Source: Tamlana sp038148895 (GTDB taxonomy: Bacteria > Bacteroidota > Bacteroidia > Flavobacteriales > Flavobacteriaceae). Taken from it: a stretch of 64,000 nucleotides of DNA. Shown here piece after piece: positions 44,737 through 53,465 of this stretch. The translations under genes were made by a program, and so were the position numbers. How positions within the stretch are numbered: the stretch's first letter is position 1; each line of letters begins with the position of its first letter. The stretch lies in the NCBI GenBank assembly GCA_038148895.1, contig JBBVGQ010000007.1. The stretch is one strand, 5' to 3'. A model generated the notes under the pieces. That model was given only the letters and a program-made list of their open reading frames with translations. It had not been told where the DNA came from and searched no databases.

Positions 44737-45120
44737 TTAATAGCCTCCTAATTCAAAAGAAAGTGATTCTTCAACCATAATAGCGGCACTAAGAAGTATC
44801 AACAATGGCATACCAATAGTTACAATGGTAGACAGTGCCCTATCCTTTTCTCTAATGCTAGTAATGGTTTCCTTCTCTAAAGGCATTTTTGCTATTTTGC
44901 CCGTCCTATGTTTCAAACCATAATAATCCCCATTCTCAAAACCAATTCTTTTAAATTTTAAAATTTCATTATTATTGGTTTTAACCATTACTTTACTTTC
45001 ATTTTTAACGGCCTCATCCATAGTTATGGGTGTAGATTTATAAAGTACACAACTTTGACAAAGTATAAGGAACATCATGAATTGTGCCATCACTTTTTTA
45101 TGTTTATTGAGTGCTTTCAT
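44737..45120 (-). CDS. small lipoprotein, paralogue of the neighbouring gene
   Basis: This 127-residue lipoprotein has a lipobox in LILCQSC (Cys24). A small beta domain with a conserved TM-like segment near the C-terminus follows (about 97-115). It matches the upstream gene in length, lipobox position and the spaced motifs M/V-K-V-R/K-T near 45, F-x-x-G-x-Y-Y-G near 61-68 and EE/KE-T-I-T/DIS near 82. No domain is recognised. The pair lies 29 bp apart on one strand and is probably co-transcribed. Confidence 0.8.
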   Translation of the reverse strand: MKALNKHKKVMAQFMMFLILCQSCVLYKSTPITMDEAVKNESKVMVKTNNNEILKFKRIGFENGDYYGLKHRTGKIAKMPLEKETITSIREKDRALSTIVTIGMPLLILLSAAIMVEESLSFELGGY

Positions 45121-45149
45121 GATTCTACTTAAAAATTACTTTCGTTTAA

Positions 45150-45533
45150 CTACCAACCAACGCTTATACTGTTTCTAACGCTTTCTCTAATACCCAAAAC
45201 AACACCAATAACCACAAAAGGAGCTATAATGGATAATTGAGTAGACATCTTTTTGTTTTGAAGCATTACATCGCTTATATCTTCCTCGTCAAGGGCAACC
45301 AAGCTACTTTTTCCCTTTATCATTTTTCTGCCATAATATGTTCCATCCAAAAACTCTACTTTTTCATATTTAATGGTTTTACCTTCTGCAGTTCTTACTT
45401 TCACCCTATTTTGTTCGGCAACAGCTTGTTCGAGAGTATAGTTCCCTTTCTTGTATGCAACACAGCTTTGTAACAATACTAGAATGCCAAAAGCCATGGC
45501 TATGAGCCTAAAATGTTTTCTTAACCCTTTCAT
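45150..45533 (-). CDS. small lipoprotein, paralogue of the neighbouring gene
   Basis: This 127-residue lipoprotein has a lipobox in LVLLQSC (Cys24), a mature domain with RVKVRTAEGKTIKYEK (about 43-58) and a hydrophobic segment at about 100-117. The layout equals that of the downstream paralogue. Its ATG overlaps the TGA of the small CxxC ORF upstream (ATGA), which suggests translational coupling. Function unknown; probably inner-leaflet outer-membrane or inner-membrane anchored. Confidence 0.8.
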   Translation of the reverse strand: MKGLRKHFRLIAMAFGILVLLQSCVAYKKGNYTLEQAVAEQNRVKVRTAEGKTIKYEKVEFLDGTYYGRKMIKGKSSLVALDEEDISDVMLQNKKMSTQLSIIAPFVVIGVVLGIRESVRNSISVGW

Positions 45534-45730
45534 CTTTTAAATTTTTTGAAGCAATAAAAACACTTTGTTGATTTTGTGTCTTGATTGCTTAGTGCATCTA
45601 TTAAATTTAGTCTGATAAAAATTTTTGCGCAATGATCAATATCAGTGTGAAGAAATTTTGAAGGGCTGAATTGAGTTCTTTTCTTACAAAAATTACAAAT
45701 TGTCACCGACATCCTGTCATATTTCCACAT
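45530..45730 (-). CDS. putative small CxxC protein coupled to a lipoprotein gene
   Basis: This is a possible 66-residue product with CNFCKKR (first CxxC), a second CFYC near the end, and a middle segment DIDHCAKIFIRLNL. It ends in a TGA that overlaps the next ATG. On its own the ORF would be unremarkable, but a decayed relative at 55030-55230 preserves FCKK, D-x-D-H-C and F-I-x-L-N-L at the amino-acid level while nucleotides and frame have drifted, which favours real coding history. It is perhaps a zinc-binding regulatory peptide (inference). An alternative start at 45712 is also possible. No known family. Confidence 0.45.
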   Translation of the reverse strand: MWKYDRMSVTICNFCKKRTQFSPSKFLHTDIDHCAKIFIRLNLIDALSNQDTKSTKCFYCFKKFKR

Positions 45731-45906
45731 TTTTTATTTTTTTCAATTAGTGTTTCCCTAACGATTATGTTGATATCATTCAAATCTTCTAACGATTGGC
45801 AAAAAAGCTTTAAGATATCCTAATTCTCAAAATCAAAATTTCATTTTGGCACTGTTGCACAATCCTTGCGGCATTATACCCGTAAAAAATATTGAAACAA
45901 TAAAAA

Positions 45907-46713
45907 ATGAAAGTACTAGTAATTGGAGCAGGAAACATGGGTTTAACCTATACCGAGGGCATGGCAAACTCATCATTATTGAGCAAACACAAGCTCAGAA
46001 TTTATGATACTGATCCAAAAAAAATTGAAACATTACGTAAAGACGACCGATTTGATGTTTACGACAATTTAGACGATTGCCTCCCCAAGGCAGACATTGT
46101 ATTCGTTGCCGTAAAACCATATCACAGCGATAGCTTATTTGAACAAATGAAACCCATGCTCAGCCAAGGGCAACTAATCGTTTCGCTCATGGCCGGGGTT
46201 ACCATAAATACCATACAACAAAAACTAAACGCCAAAAAAGTAATTAGAACCATGCCTAACCTACCCGCACAAGTTGGCAAAGGCGTGACCTCATATACCG
46301 AATCTAAAGATGTTTCAAAAGTTGAACTTATTATGGTTCGCAACTTGTTGGATACCACAGGAACTTCCATTCATGTTGATACTGAAAAATTCATTGATGC
46401 TTCGACTGGTATTTCGGGAAGTGGCCCTGCCTATGTCTTTTACTTTATGCAGTCCATGTTGGAAGCTGCCCAAAAAATGGGATTTTCAGAATACGACTCA
46501 AAAATATTGGTAAGCAACACCTTTGAAGGTGCCATAGAATTGTTTAACAAAAATAACATGTCGCCCGAAACTTGGATAAGCCGCGTGGCCTCAAAAGGCG
46601 GAACCACCCAAGCTGCGATCGATTCTATGGAAGACAACAATGTAAAACAACTGATTCAAGAAGGGGCTTACGCTGCATTTGACAGAGCTGTAGAACTTGG
46701 AAAAAATAAATAA
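45907..46713 (+). CDS. proC: pyrroline-5-carboxylate reductase
   Basis: This enzyme catalyses the last step of proline synthesis (P5C to proline with NAD(P)H). The 268 residues carry the Rossmann motif VIGAGNMGLTY (4-14) and the C-terminal dimer/substrate motif STGISGSGPAYVFYF (about 159-173), followed by ASKGGTTQAAI. Cytoplasmic. It heads the proC-proB-proA operon; proB begins 1 bp after its stop. The start fits the family N-terminus. Confidence 0.97.
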   Translation: MKVLVIGAGNMGLTYTEGMANSSLLSKHKLRIYDTDPKKIETLRKDDRFDVYDNLDDCLPKADIVFVAVKPYHSDSLFEQMKPMLSQGQLIVSLMAGVTINTIQQKLNAKKVIRTMPNLPAQVGKGVTSYTESKDVSKVELIMVRNLLDTTGTSIHVDTEKFIDASTGISGSGPAYVFYFMQSMLEAAQKMGFSEYDSKILVSNTFEGAIELFNKNNMSPETWISRVASKGGTTQAAIDSMEDNNVKQLIQEGAYAAFDRAVELGKNK

Positions 46714-46714
46714 A

Positions 46715-47491
46715 ATGGCACAAGATATTGAAAGAGTAGTTGTAAAAGTAGGCACCAATGTACTGACCAACAAAGACAACCGGATTTTAGGTCCCGTATT
46801 AAGGGAATTGGTCAGACAAATTTCTGTGCTTTATGAACGAGACATCATGGTGGTTTTGGTATCATCGGGTTCTGCCATAGCCGGAAGGGAAATTTTGGGG
46901 CAAACCAGCATTACCGACAAATCTATACGACGCCAGGTTTATTCATCGGTAGGGCAACCCAGGTTGATGCGTTATTACTATAATATATTTCACGATTATG
47001 GTATGCAATGCGCACAGGTTTTGGCTACCAAAAGAGATTTCGACCCCGGCAAGCACCGCGAAAACATGATCAATTGTTACGAAGGTTTATTGTCTGAAGG
47101 GGTAATCCCCATTGCCAATGAAGATGATGCCGTTTCGTTGACCATGTCCATGTTTTCAGATAATGACGAGTTGGCCAGTTTGGTTGCGGAGTTAATAGAT
47201 GCCGATAGGTTAATCATACTATCCGATACCGACGGCCTTTATACCGGACATCCCGATGATGAAGGTTCCAAAAAACTAAATGAAGTTAAAGTAAACCAAA
47301 ACGTTGAAAAATATGTAAAAGCCTCGAATAAAAAGGAAGGCGAAGGACGAGGCGGCATGGCTTCAAAAATTAAAATCGCAAAGGGTACAGCCAAAAAAAA
47401 TATCCCGACATATATTGCCAATGGAAAGCGTGAAAATGTTATTGTTGATATTCTTGACAACAAAGAAATTGGCACAAAATTTATTCACTAA
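46715..47491 (+). CDS. proB: glutamate 5-kinase, PUA domain absent
   Basis: ProB phosphorylates glutamate to gamma-glutamyl phosphate, the first step of proline synthesis. With the ATG at 46715 (1 bp after proC) the protein is 258 residues; the extra six codons further upstream overlap proC. The amino-acid kinase fold is complete: VVVKVGTNVLT, VLVSSGSAIAGR, IPIANEDDAVS, LIILSDTDGLYTG and GRGGMASKIKIA. It lacks the C-terminal PUA domain of the 367-residue E. coli enzyme, a variation known in several phyla, and here the protein ends soon after the kinase core. Confidence 0.95.
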   Translation: MAQDIERVVVKVGTNVLTNKDNRILGPVLRELVRQISVLYERDIMVVLVSSGSAIAGREILGQTSITDKSIRRQVYSSVGQPRLMRYYYNIFHDYGMQCAQVLATKRDFDPGKHRENMINCYEGLLSEGVIPIANEDDAVSLTMSMFSDNDELASLVAELIDADRLIILSDTDGLYTGHPDDEGSKKLNEVKVNQNVEKYVKASNKKEGEGRGGMASKIKIAKGTAKKNIPTYIANGKRENVIVDILDNKEIGTKFIH

Positions 47492-47503
47492 AAAAACAAA
47501 GAA

Positions 47504-48703
47504 ATGAAACTTTTAAGTTCAGAGATAAAAAATAAAGTTCTTGAATCTATGGTGAAAATTATAGATCGCGAACGGCACAACATCATTAAAGCCAACAAAA
47601 AAGACCTCGATGCCTTTAACCGCGAAGACCAAGCCCTTTTCGATCGGTTGGTTGTAAACGAAGCCAAAGTTGATGGCATGATAAAAGCCATTGAAGAAGT
47701 CAGAGTACAGAACGACCCTGTTGGAAACGTTATTTCCGATTTAACTTTGGATAGTGGTTTGAAGATTACGAACAAAACGGCACCATTCGGCACAATTTTG
47801 ATTATTTATGAATCGAGACCAGATGTCACCATTGAAGCTGCGGTTTTAGCCTTTAAAGCCAACAACAAAATATTGCTGAAAGGCGGCAAAGAAGCCATAA
47901 ACAGCAATTTAATCTTGGAGCAGTGTTGGCATGAGGCTTTGGTGGAAAATGGCCTTTCAAAAGACTGGATAAAACTTTTGCATTTAAAACGCGAAGAAAC
48001 CCAAGAATTTCTAAGAAACCCGTCAGAACCCTTAGATTTAATTGTACCTCGAGGCGGCGAGCGCTTAATTAAATTCGTTAAAGACCATGCAAGCTGCGCC
48101 GTACTAATAAGTGGGCGTGGAAACAACTTTTTATACGTAGCGCAGGATGCTAATTGGGAGAAAACCTTGAAAGTTATTTTAAATGCTAAAACCGATAAAA
48201 TTTCCGGTTGTAATGCTTTGGATAAAGTATTGATCAATAAAAACATACCGAATTACGAAGCCAAGCTGAAAGAACTGCAACATGTTTTAAGAAGGGCCAA
48301 CGTCAACATTCTTGTGGACGAAAACATTGGAAATATTCTTTCAAGTGAAAATAAAATCCAAGAAGAAGACACATGGTACGAGGAGTTTTTGGCATTAAAA
48401 ATAGTACTTGCAGAAGTAAGTTCACTCGATGAAGCTGTTGAAAAAATCAACACCTATTCTGGTGGGCACTCCGCTGCCATATTAACAGAAGACAAAAACA
48501 AGGCTGCACAATTTATGGAACAAGTTGATAGTGCCGCCGTTTACCACAATGCCTCTACCCGATTTACCGATGGCGGACAAATGGGTGTTGGAGCCGAATT
48601 GGCCATTAGCACAGATAAATTGCATCACCGTGGACCACTGGGTTTAAAACAATTGGTAACCAATAAATATTATGTATTTGGTGATGGGCATGTTAGAGTA
48701 TAA
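47504..48703 (+). CDS. proA: gamma-glutamyl phosphate reductase
   Basis: ProA makes glutamate-5-semialdehyde from gamma-glutamyl phosphate with NADPH. The 399 residues show the aldehyde-dehydrogenase-like fold with catalytic Cys236 in KISGCNALDK, preceded by LIVPRGGERLIKFV and followed by the C-terminal FTDGGQMGVGAELAIST and LHHRGPLGLKQL motifs. It is the last gene of proC-proB-proA, 12 bp after proB. The operon shows no feedback leader peptide. Confidence 0.96.
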   Translation: MKLLSSEIKNKVLESMVKIIDRERHNIIKANKKDLDAFNREDQALFDRLVVNEAKVDGMIKAIEEVRVQNDPVGNVISDLTLDSGLKITNKTAPFGTILIIYESRPDVTIEAAVLAFKANNKILLKGGKEAINSNLILEQCWHEALVENGLSKDWIKLLHLKREETQEFLRNPSEPLDLIVPRGGERLIKFVKDHASCAVLISGRGNNFLYVAQDANWEKTLKVILNAKTDKISGCNALDKVLINKNIPNYEAKLKELQHVLRRANVNILVDENIGNILSSENKIQEEDTWYEEFLALKIVLAEVSSLDEAVEKINTYSGGHSAAILTEDKNKAAQFMEQVDSAAVYHNASTRFTDGGQMGVGAELAISTDKLHHRGPLGLKQLVTNKYYVFGDGHVRV

Positions 48704-48758
48704 TTAAAAACAACAGGTAGATTAAATTTTAGTTTTCAAACTTAGTCTCAATAACCTA

Positions 48759-49172
48759 CTAAGGGTTTATTTGTAAGGTATATTCTCTTGATGTTCTTGC
48801 AGAATCGCATAAACCTACCCCATTAATTGGGTCAACATCCAGAAAAATTTTTAACTCAAATATTCCTGTCTGTTTCGGAATGCCTTCAAAAACTATTTTT
48901 TCAGCATCTAGATAAACCTCTATTCCTTCTGGTAATTGCCCTTCAAGTTCAAAATACCAATTATACCCTTGAGCATCTGGATTTTGAGGCACATATGGCA
49001 CAAGAGTATCGTAATAGTTCTTTTCGAAATATCCGGGCATTAATTGTTTTGTTGGAAGCTCTGGAGGTTTTAAACCCGTTAAACAGTTAAGGGCTCCTTC
49101 ACAATTGAGTAAACTAAAGTTTACCGCAAAAATAAGCACGAAAATCAAACCTCTTAAATATGCTCTTTTCAT
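48759..49172 (-). CDS. lipoprotein with Ig-like repeat, unknown function
   Basis: The start at 49172 gives 137 residues beginning with a lipoprotein signal (LIFAVNFSLLNC, Cys24). The upstream extension to 49226 adds residues without signal-peptide features and overlaps the next gene. The mature part has a Gx-LPxGI(E)V...IxGxPxxTGxFxLxIxxDVDPxNG pattern resembling a He_PIG/putative Ig domain. It lies 4 bp from the glycine-zipper gene and is probably co-transcribed. Function unknown. Confidence 0.65.
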   Translation of the reverse strand: MKRAYLRGLIFVLIFAVNFSLLNCEGALNCLTGLKPPELPTKQLMPGYFEKNYYDTLVPYVPQNPDAQGYNWYFELEGQLPEGIEVYLDAEKIVFEGIPKQTGIFELKIFLDVDPINGVGLCDSARTSREYTLQINP

Positions 49173-49176
49173 AATT

Positions 49177-49680
49177 TTAATTATTAAAAGCCTCTTGAAA
49201 AGCATTCCAATTTTGACTATTGCCATTAATAATAAAAGTCTTTGATTTCTTGGTTAAAGCTGTTACACCTCCAATTGCAGCTCCAGACATAGATCCTAAA
49301 ATTGCTCCAATTCCGGCATTGTCTCCCCTTGTGTAACGTATCCAAGTTCCAGGTGGGTCGGGCTCAAATAAAGTAGCCCCGGCAATTGCCCCAACAGTAC
49401 CTCCAATTAAAATACCCATACCAACATTGTGTCCGCCAGATCGTTTGGTTTTTATATAACCTATGTCTTTAAAGTTAACACTCTTTTTGACCCCTGCCAA
49501 TGTCAAACGTAGAATAGAGTCATTTAGAGAAACTATCTTTCCCTTGCTAATTTTTTTACCTTCGAGATTGTATACTCGAATAAAAACACTTTTTGATTCA
49601 ACTTGCCCATATAAACAATTACTTAAAAGCAGTGAAATGGCCAAGAGAAAACTTGCTGTAATTAATCTTAAAGTTTTCAT
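49177..49680 (-). CDS. exported glycine-zipper protein
   Basis: These 167 residues have an N-terminal export signal (about 1-25, with LLLSNC followed by LYGQ; both a lipobox-like Cys22 and an SPI-type cleavage are possible). The mature part starts with a beta region (about 35-75) and ends with two glycine-zipper segments (VGMGILIGGTVGAIAGA at about 88-104; GIGAILGSMSGAAIGGV at about 123-139) of the type that inserts in membranes. No family name is certain. It is grouped with other small envelope proteins on the minus strand. Confidence 0.75.
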   Translation of the reverse strand: MKTLRLITASFLLAISLLLSNCLYGQVESKSVFIRVYNLEGKKISKGKIVSLNDSILRLTLAGVKKSVNFKDIGYIKTKRSGGHNVGMGILIGGTVGAIAGATLFEPDPPGTWIRYTRGDNAGIGAILGSMSGAAIGGVTALTKKSKTFIINGNSQNWNAFQEAFNN

Positions 49681-49724
49681 TTCCTTTAAAATTTTTATTG
49701 TTTAACAAAACCATATTTCAATTT

Positions 49725-50487
49725 TTACAATTGATAAGTCAACCCCAGTTTTGAAGAGCGAATTTGATTTTGTCCAGATTCGTAAATTAAACTGATGGTA
49801 TATTTTTTTAACCTCAACCCCAATGTTATACCACTGTAGGTGGCATCGCCACTAAACATGTCGGTTTCTTTAAGTCCAATCAAACCTCCAACATAAAGAC
49901 CAACAGTAAAAGCATCTTGATTTGATGATTTAAAGGCATATTCTGAATACAAGTGATAGGTAAACATCGATTTTTGATTTACCACAATTAAATTTGGATC
50001 ATCAACCTTGATGAGCTCTTCCAACTTTTTTTGATAGTCGCCAAATTCATTATGATAAGCAAATTCCACCCCTAAAAACCTATAATCAACTTTAGGTCTT
50101 GTATACGTGTAATTGATACCCGTTTTTAAATGGATATTATAAAAATTTGCCTTTTCACCTTTGCTCACGATACTTTCATAAGCTTCTTTAAATATATGTA
50201 CCCATCGAGGCTCCCAAACCGTAATAGTAATTATAAAATTCTCCGGTGGTATTGCGGTGCACATTTAATGAACCTATAGTTTTGGTATCATCAAAATCCC
50301 CCGACTCCTGCATATGCTTACCAAAACTTAAATCTCCTGAAACATAGGTTTCTGTTGTTTTTTTATCTACATAATGTTGCTTTTCGGTATAAGACTTTAA
50401 AGACCCGTATAATGCCGTGGTGTAAACCCTATGTGATCCACATGAAGTGAGCAACAATAAAATCAATAGTTGAAGTAAAGTTTTCAT
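49725..50487 (-). pseudogene. outer-membrane-type lipoprotein gene split by a frameshift
   Basis: Two frames join into one protein. The first (50487 to about 50188, 99 residues) is a lipoprotein signal (LILLLLTSC, Cys16) and a beta-rich domain ending ...GASMGTYI at a premature TAA. The second frame continues with FKEAYESIVSKGE and runs to 49725, ending in GLTYQL, as in an outer-membrane barrel. The joint is a TA dinucleotide run (ACATATATTT), where two missing bases would restore the frame (GTYIFKEAY). The damage may be a true mutation, a phase-variable switch or a sequencing error. The intact protein would be about 252 residues. Confidence 0.7.
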
Positions 50488-50610
50488 GATTCATACAGTT
50501 TGCTTCGTTAATGATTCAAAACTACCATAAGCTTTTGGTACCGATATCCCATTTGGTGTTTTATGGATAATTTAGGACAAATCTAAAATGAATGATTAAT
50601 GAGAAAACGA

Positions 50611-51594
50611 TTAAGACCTATGTTTTGAAAACCAATGCACGGCATCAAGTATTCCATTTTCAATGGGGCTGAAATGCACACCCAATTCATTTTTAGCTTT
50701 ATTGTTAGAATAAAAACCATTTACACACAGTAGCCTAATATTCGCCGTAGATAATTGAATCGGGATTTTTAAATACCTCAAAAAATCTCCAAAGTATCCC
50801 AATGAAATCATAATGAGTTTTGGAATTTTAATTATTATCATATTGTTTTTAGATAGTTTTCTTAATCGCTTAAAGAACTGTTCAAAACTTAAATTTTCAT
50901 TAGCTAATAAATATGACTCACCACTATTACCATGAATCATTGCATTAATGGCACCTCTTGAAACATCTTGAACACATACGAAGTTTTTTCCACCTGGAGG
51001 GCAAAAAACCAACCTGTTTCTTATGCCCATAAGCACTATTTTTCCAGAGCTGGGCTTCGAGTCATAAGCTCCAATCATAAATGATGGATTAACGGTTACT
51101 ACTTCTATTTCATTTTTTATGGTTTGAAGAAAATCATAAGCTTCTTTCTTACTTTTTACATAAAACTGCTTTTTAAATGGCTGCTTAATATCAATTGACT
51201 CATTTCCCAAATCTTTTAGGGTTCCATATCCAAATTGAGCGGCAGTGCTTACATAAACAATTCTTTTAACCTTATTTTTGATGGAGGCTAACACCAGGTT
51301 TTCAACACCTTCAACATTAACCTTGTAGTAATCCTTGTAATCTAGAATATGCTGTCGGGTAATAGCAGCTGTGTGAATAACGCAATCAATATCTCTCACA
51401 GCTTCATTCAAATGGTTAACTTTTGTAATATCCCCTTCAAATAGTTCGAGGTTTTGATGAGTTGGTCCAACAAAATTATCTCTATTCCTTAGAAATCCCC
51501 TAACCATAAAGCCTTGATTCAATAGCTCTATTATGGTATTCGTTCCAAGTAAACCATTAGCTCCAGTAACAAGTATTTTTGAATATTTTCTCAT
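50611..51594 (-). CDS. extended SDR, NAD-dependent epimerase/dehydratase
   Basis: This 327-residue extended short-chain dehydrogenase carries TGANGLLGTNT (about 9-19) as the NAD(P) site, an H-T-A-A motif (IHTAAIT) near 75 and a YxxxK catalytic pair in YVKSK (about 145-149). Its sequence resembles 3-beta-HSD or DFR-like members (GDITKVNHL, GNESIDIK). The substrate is unknown. It is last in a same-strand group with SDR 51670-52470 and the second epimerase 52476-53465, 75 bp away. Confidence 0.88.
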   Translation of the reverse strand: MRKYSKILVTGANGLLGTNTIIELLNQGFMVRGFLRNRDNFVGPTHQNLELFEGDITKVNHLNEAVRDIDCVIHTAAITRQHILDYKDYYKVNVEGVENLVLASIKNKVKRIVYVSTAAQFGYGTLKDLGNESIDIKQPFKKQFYVKSKKEAYDFLQTIKNEIEVVTVNPSFMIGAYDSKPSSGKIVLMGIRNRLVFCPPGGKNFVCVQDVSRGAINAMIHGNSGESYLLANENLSFEQFFKRLRKLSKNNMIIIKIPKLIMISLGYFGDFLRYLKIPIQLSTANIRLLCVNGFYSNNKAKNELGVHFSPIENGILDAVHWFSKHRS

Positions 51595-51669
51595 AATTGA
51601 TATTTTAAGTCAAATTGATTCTACAGAATCTCGATAATTGTAGATTTTAAAAGTTCATTACGTTTTAAT

Positions 51670-52470
51670 TCATGTTTGTAATTTTCCAGCAGGAAATTTA
51701 TTAATCTCCCTATTGGTCAATGCATCTTTTATAAATTCAGGTAATAGTTTGTCCAATAGCATTAAACATTTATTTATAAAACCTGGCACAATTAATTTTC
51801 TCCTTTTCAACATGGCATTAATAGCTATTCTTGAAGCCTCTTTCGGATTTAGTACCGTATTTCTTGGTATCCAACCTAGAATTCGGTTTTGATAGCATAA
51901 CCTTGTTGTTGTGTTCAAACCACCTGGACAAATGGTTGTTACGGAAATATTGTCCTTTTTCAATTCTTTACCCAAACTTTTGGAAAATGATGTTAAGTAT
52001 GCCTTTGTAGCTCCATAAACCTGCTTTTTGGGCAACGCAAAAAAACTGGCCATACTACTTATGTTCAAAATTGCGGCAGGTGCAGCGGCCTTCATATTTT
52101 TCAGCAAAAGCTTAATCAACAGTGTTGGTGTTGTTACATTTACCGCTATTTGCTTGAGAATAAATTCTTCGTTCAATCCTTCAAACAGGCCTCTACTCAA
52201 AACGCCAGCATTGTTTACTAAATATTTAATTTGAAGTTTGTGTTTGTCGACATATTCTGCAATGTCATAACAACTTTTGGTTGTACTTAAATCAAGTTCT
52301 AAATAACGGACATCTACATCCATATATTCTTTTATAAAACTTGACAACTGTGGCAGGCCTGAATGAGGCAGGGCAACAAGCATTAAATTCATTTTCCGTT
52401 CTGCAAACTCTAAAGCCATGGCTTTTCCAAAACCTTGGCTGGCACCTGTTATTAATGTATATGTTTTCAT
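51670..52470 (-). CDS. classical SDR oxidoreductase
   Basis: This 266-residue classical SDR carries TGASQGFGKAMA (4-15), the NNAG motif in VNNAGVLSR (about 86-94), the catalytic Ser in ILNISSMASFF and the YxxxK pair YGATK, all intact. The length is slightly long because of a C-terminal extension rich in basic residues. It probably acts on a lipid-like or small polar carbonyl (inference from the neighbouring epimerases). It starts 5 bp after the stop of the second epimerase gene, so it is co-transcribed. Confidence 0.9.
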   Translation of the reverse strand: MKTYTLITGASQGFGKAMALEFAERKMNLMLVALPHSGLPQLSSFIKEYMDVDVRYLELDLSTTKSCYDIAEYVDKHKLQIKYLVNNAGVLSRGLFEGLNEEFILKQIAVNVTTPTLLIKLLLKNMKAAAPAAILNISSMASFFALPKKQVYGATKAYLTSFSKSLGKELKKDNISVTTICPGGLNTTTRLCYQNRILGWIPRNTVLNPKEASRIAINAMLKRRKLIVPGFINKCLMLLDKLLPEFIKDALTNREINKFPAGKLQT

Positions 52471-52475
52471 GATGG

Positions 52476-53465
52476 TTATTTTGATAAAAAATTAATGGTT
52501 CTTTCTAACCCCAAATCAAACGGGGTTATTCTATACTCCAATTGGGAAATTGCTTTATTGCAAGAAGCTCCCCGGTTTGTGAATAGTGAGTCCAATACCT
52601 TGGGGGTTACCGATGCGTCAAATTCAAATACTCCATTGAGTTTATAAAATAACATGAGCGCACCTTTTACCATGTTATAGTTAACTTTTAAAATTTTAAT
52701 CTTACTTTCTGTAAGCGATTTTATTTTTTTAAAGAGTTGGTTGTAACTGGCATTTTCCCCTCCAATAATATATTTTTCACCGCTTTTTCCCTTATCTAAA
52801 GCCAAAAGGTGGGCATTAACCACATCATCGATGTACACATAATTGGCAACAATATCAAGTTTTGAAGGAACGATTAAAAAATCATTTTTTCTAATCATAT
52901 TCACAAGCTTGTTAACACCGTTGGAATAGGTTTTCAACCCAGGTCCGTAAACCCTAGAAAGGTTGAGAATAACACTCGGCAAACCTTTCCTCTCATAGTC
53001 CAAAACCAATTCTTCGGCCATACTTTTAGTCAGTTCGTAATCATTCGCATAAGATTCCAACCTAGGCTGAGATTCTGTAATAGGTATATCTTTATATGAA
53101 GGCCCGAAAACGGAAAGTGTACTGGAGTAAATCACTTTTTTAACGTTCGTTTGTTGGGCAGCCTTCAATACATTTTCTGTTCCCCGAACATTGGTGTTAT
53201 AAAAACTATCTACATTGTTGCATTTTAAATTGGTGTACGCAGCCGTATGAAAAGCATATGTACACCCATCTATGGCAGACTCAATAGAATGAAAATCGCA
53301 CACATCTCCCTTGACGGGTAAGATGTTGTTGTGGCGCGGAATTTTTTCAGAGTCTATATCCCTTACCAGCGCAACAACTTCATAGTCTTCATCGGCCAGT
53401 TTTTTAGCTAATTGATGGCCAACATAGCCTGTAGCTCCTGTTACAAATACTTTAGACTTTTTCAT
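52476..53465 (-). CDS. extended SDR, NAD-dependent epimerase/dehydratase
   Basis: This 329-residue paralogue of the gene at 50611 carries TGATGYVGHQLA (about 9-20), a H-T-A-A motif (FHTAAYT) and YELTK (about 139-143), all intact. Later VIYSSTLSVFG and RVYGPG are typical of the UDP-sugar or 3-beta-HSD-like group. It overlaps the CPBP gene by 14 bp and lies 5 bp from the SDR gene, so translational coupling in this cluster is likely. Confidence 0.9.
   Translation of the reverse strand: MKKSKVFVTGATGYVGHQLAKKLADEDYEVVALVRDIDSEKIPRHNNILPVKGDVCDFHSIESAIDGCTYAFHTAAYTNLKCNNVDSFYNTNVRGTENVLKAAQQTNVKKVIYSSTLSVFGPSYKDIPITESQPRLESYANDYELTKSMAEELVLDYERKGLPSVILNLSRVYGPGLKTYSNGVNKLVNMIRKNDFLIVPSKLDIVANYVYIDDVVNAHLLALDKGKSGEKYIIGGENASYNQLFKKIKSLTESKIKILKVNYNMVKGALMLFYKLNGVFEFDASVTPKVLDSLFTNRGASCNKAISQLEYRITPFDLGLERTINFLSK

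Noticed and set aside
45846..45862. Sigma-54-like string TGGCACTGTTGCA upstream of proC
   Set aside because: The two half-sites are only 2 bp apart, whereas sigma-54 promoters need GG and GC about 10 bp apart.
47806..48246. Minus-strand ORF of 146 codons inside proA
   Set aside because: Antisense shadow of proA, whose catalytic motifs are intact.
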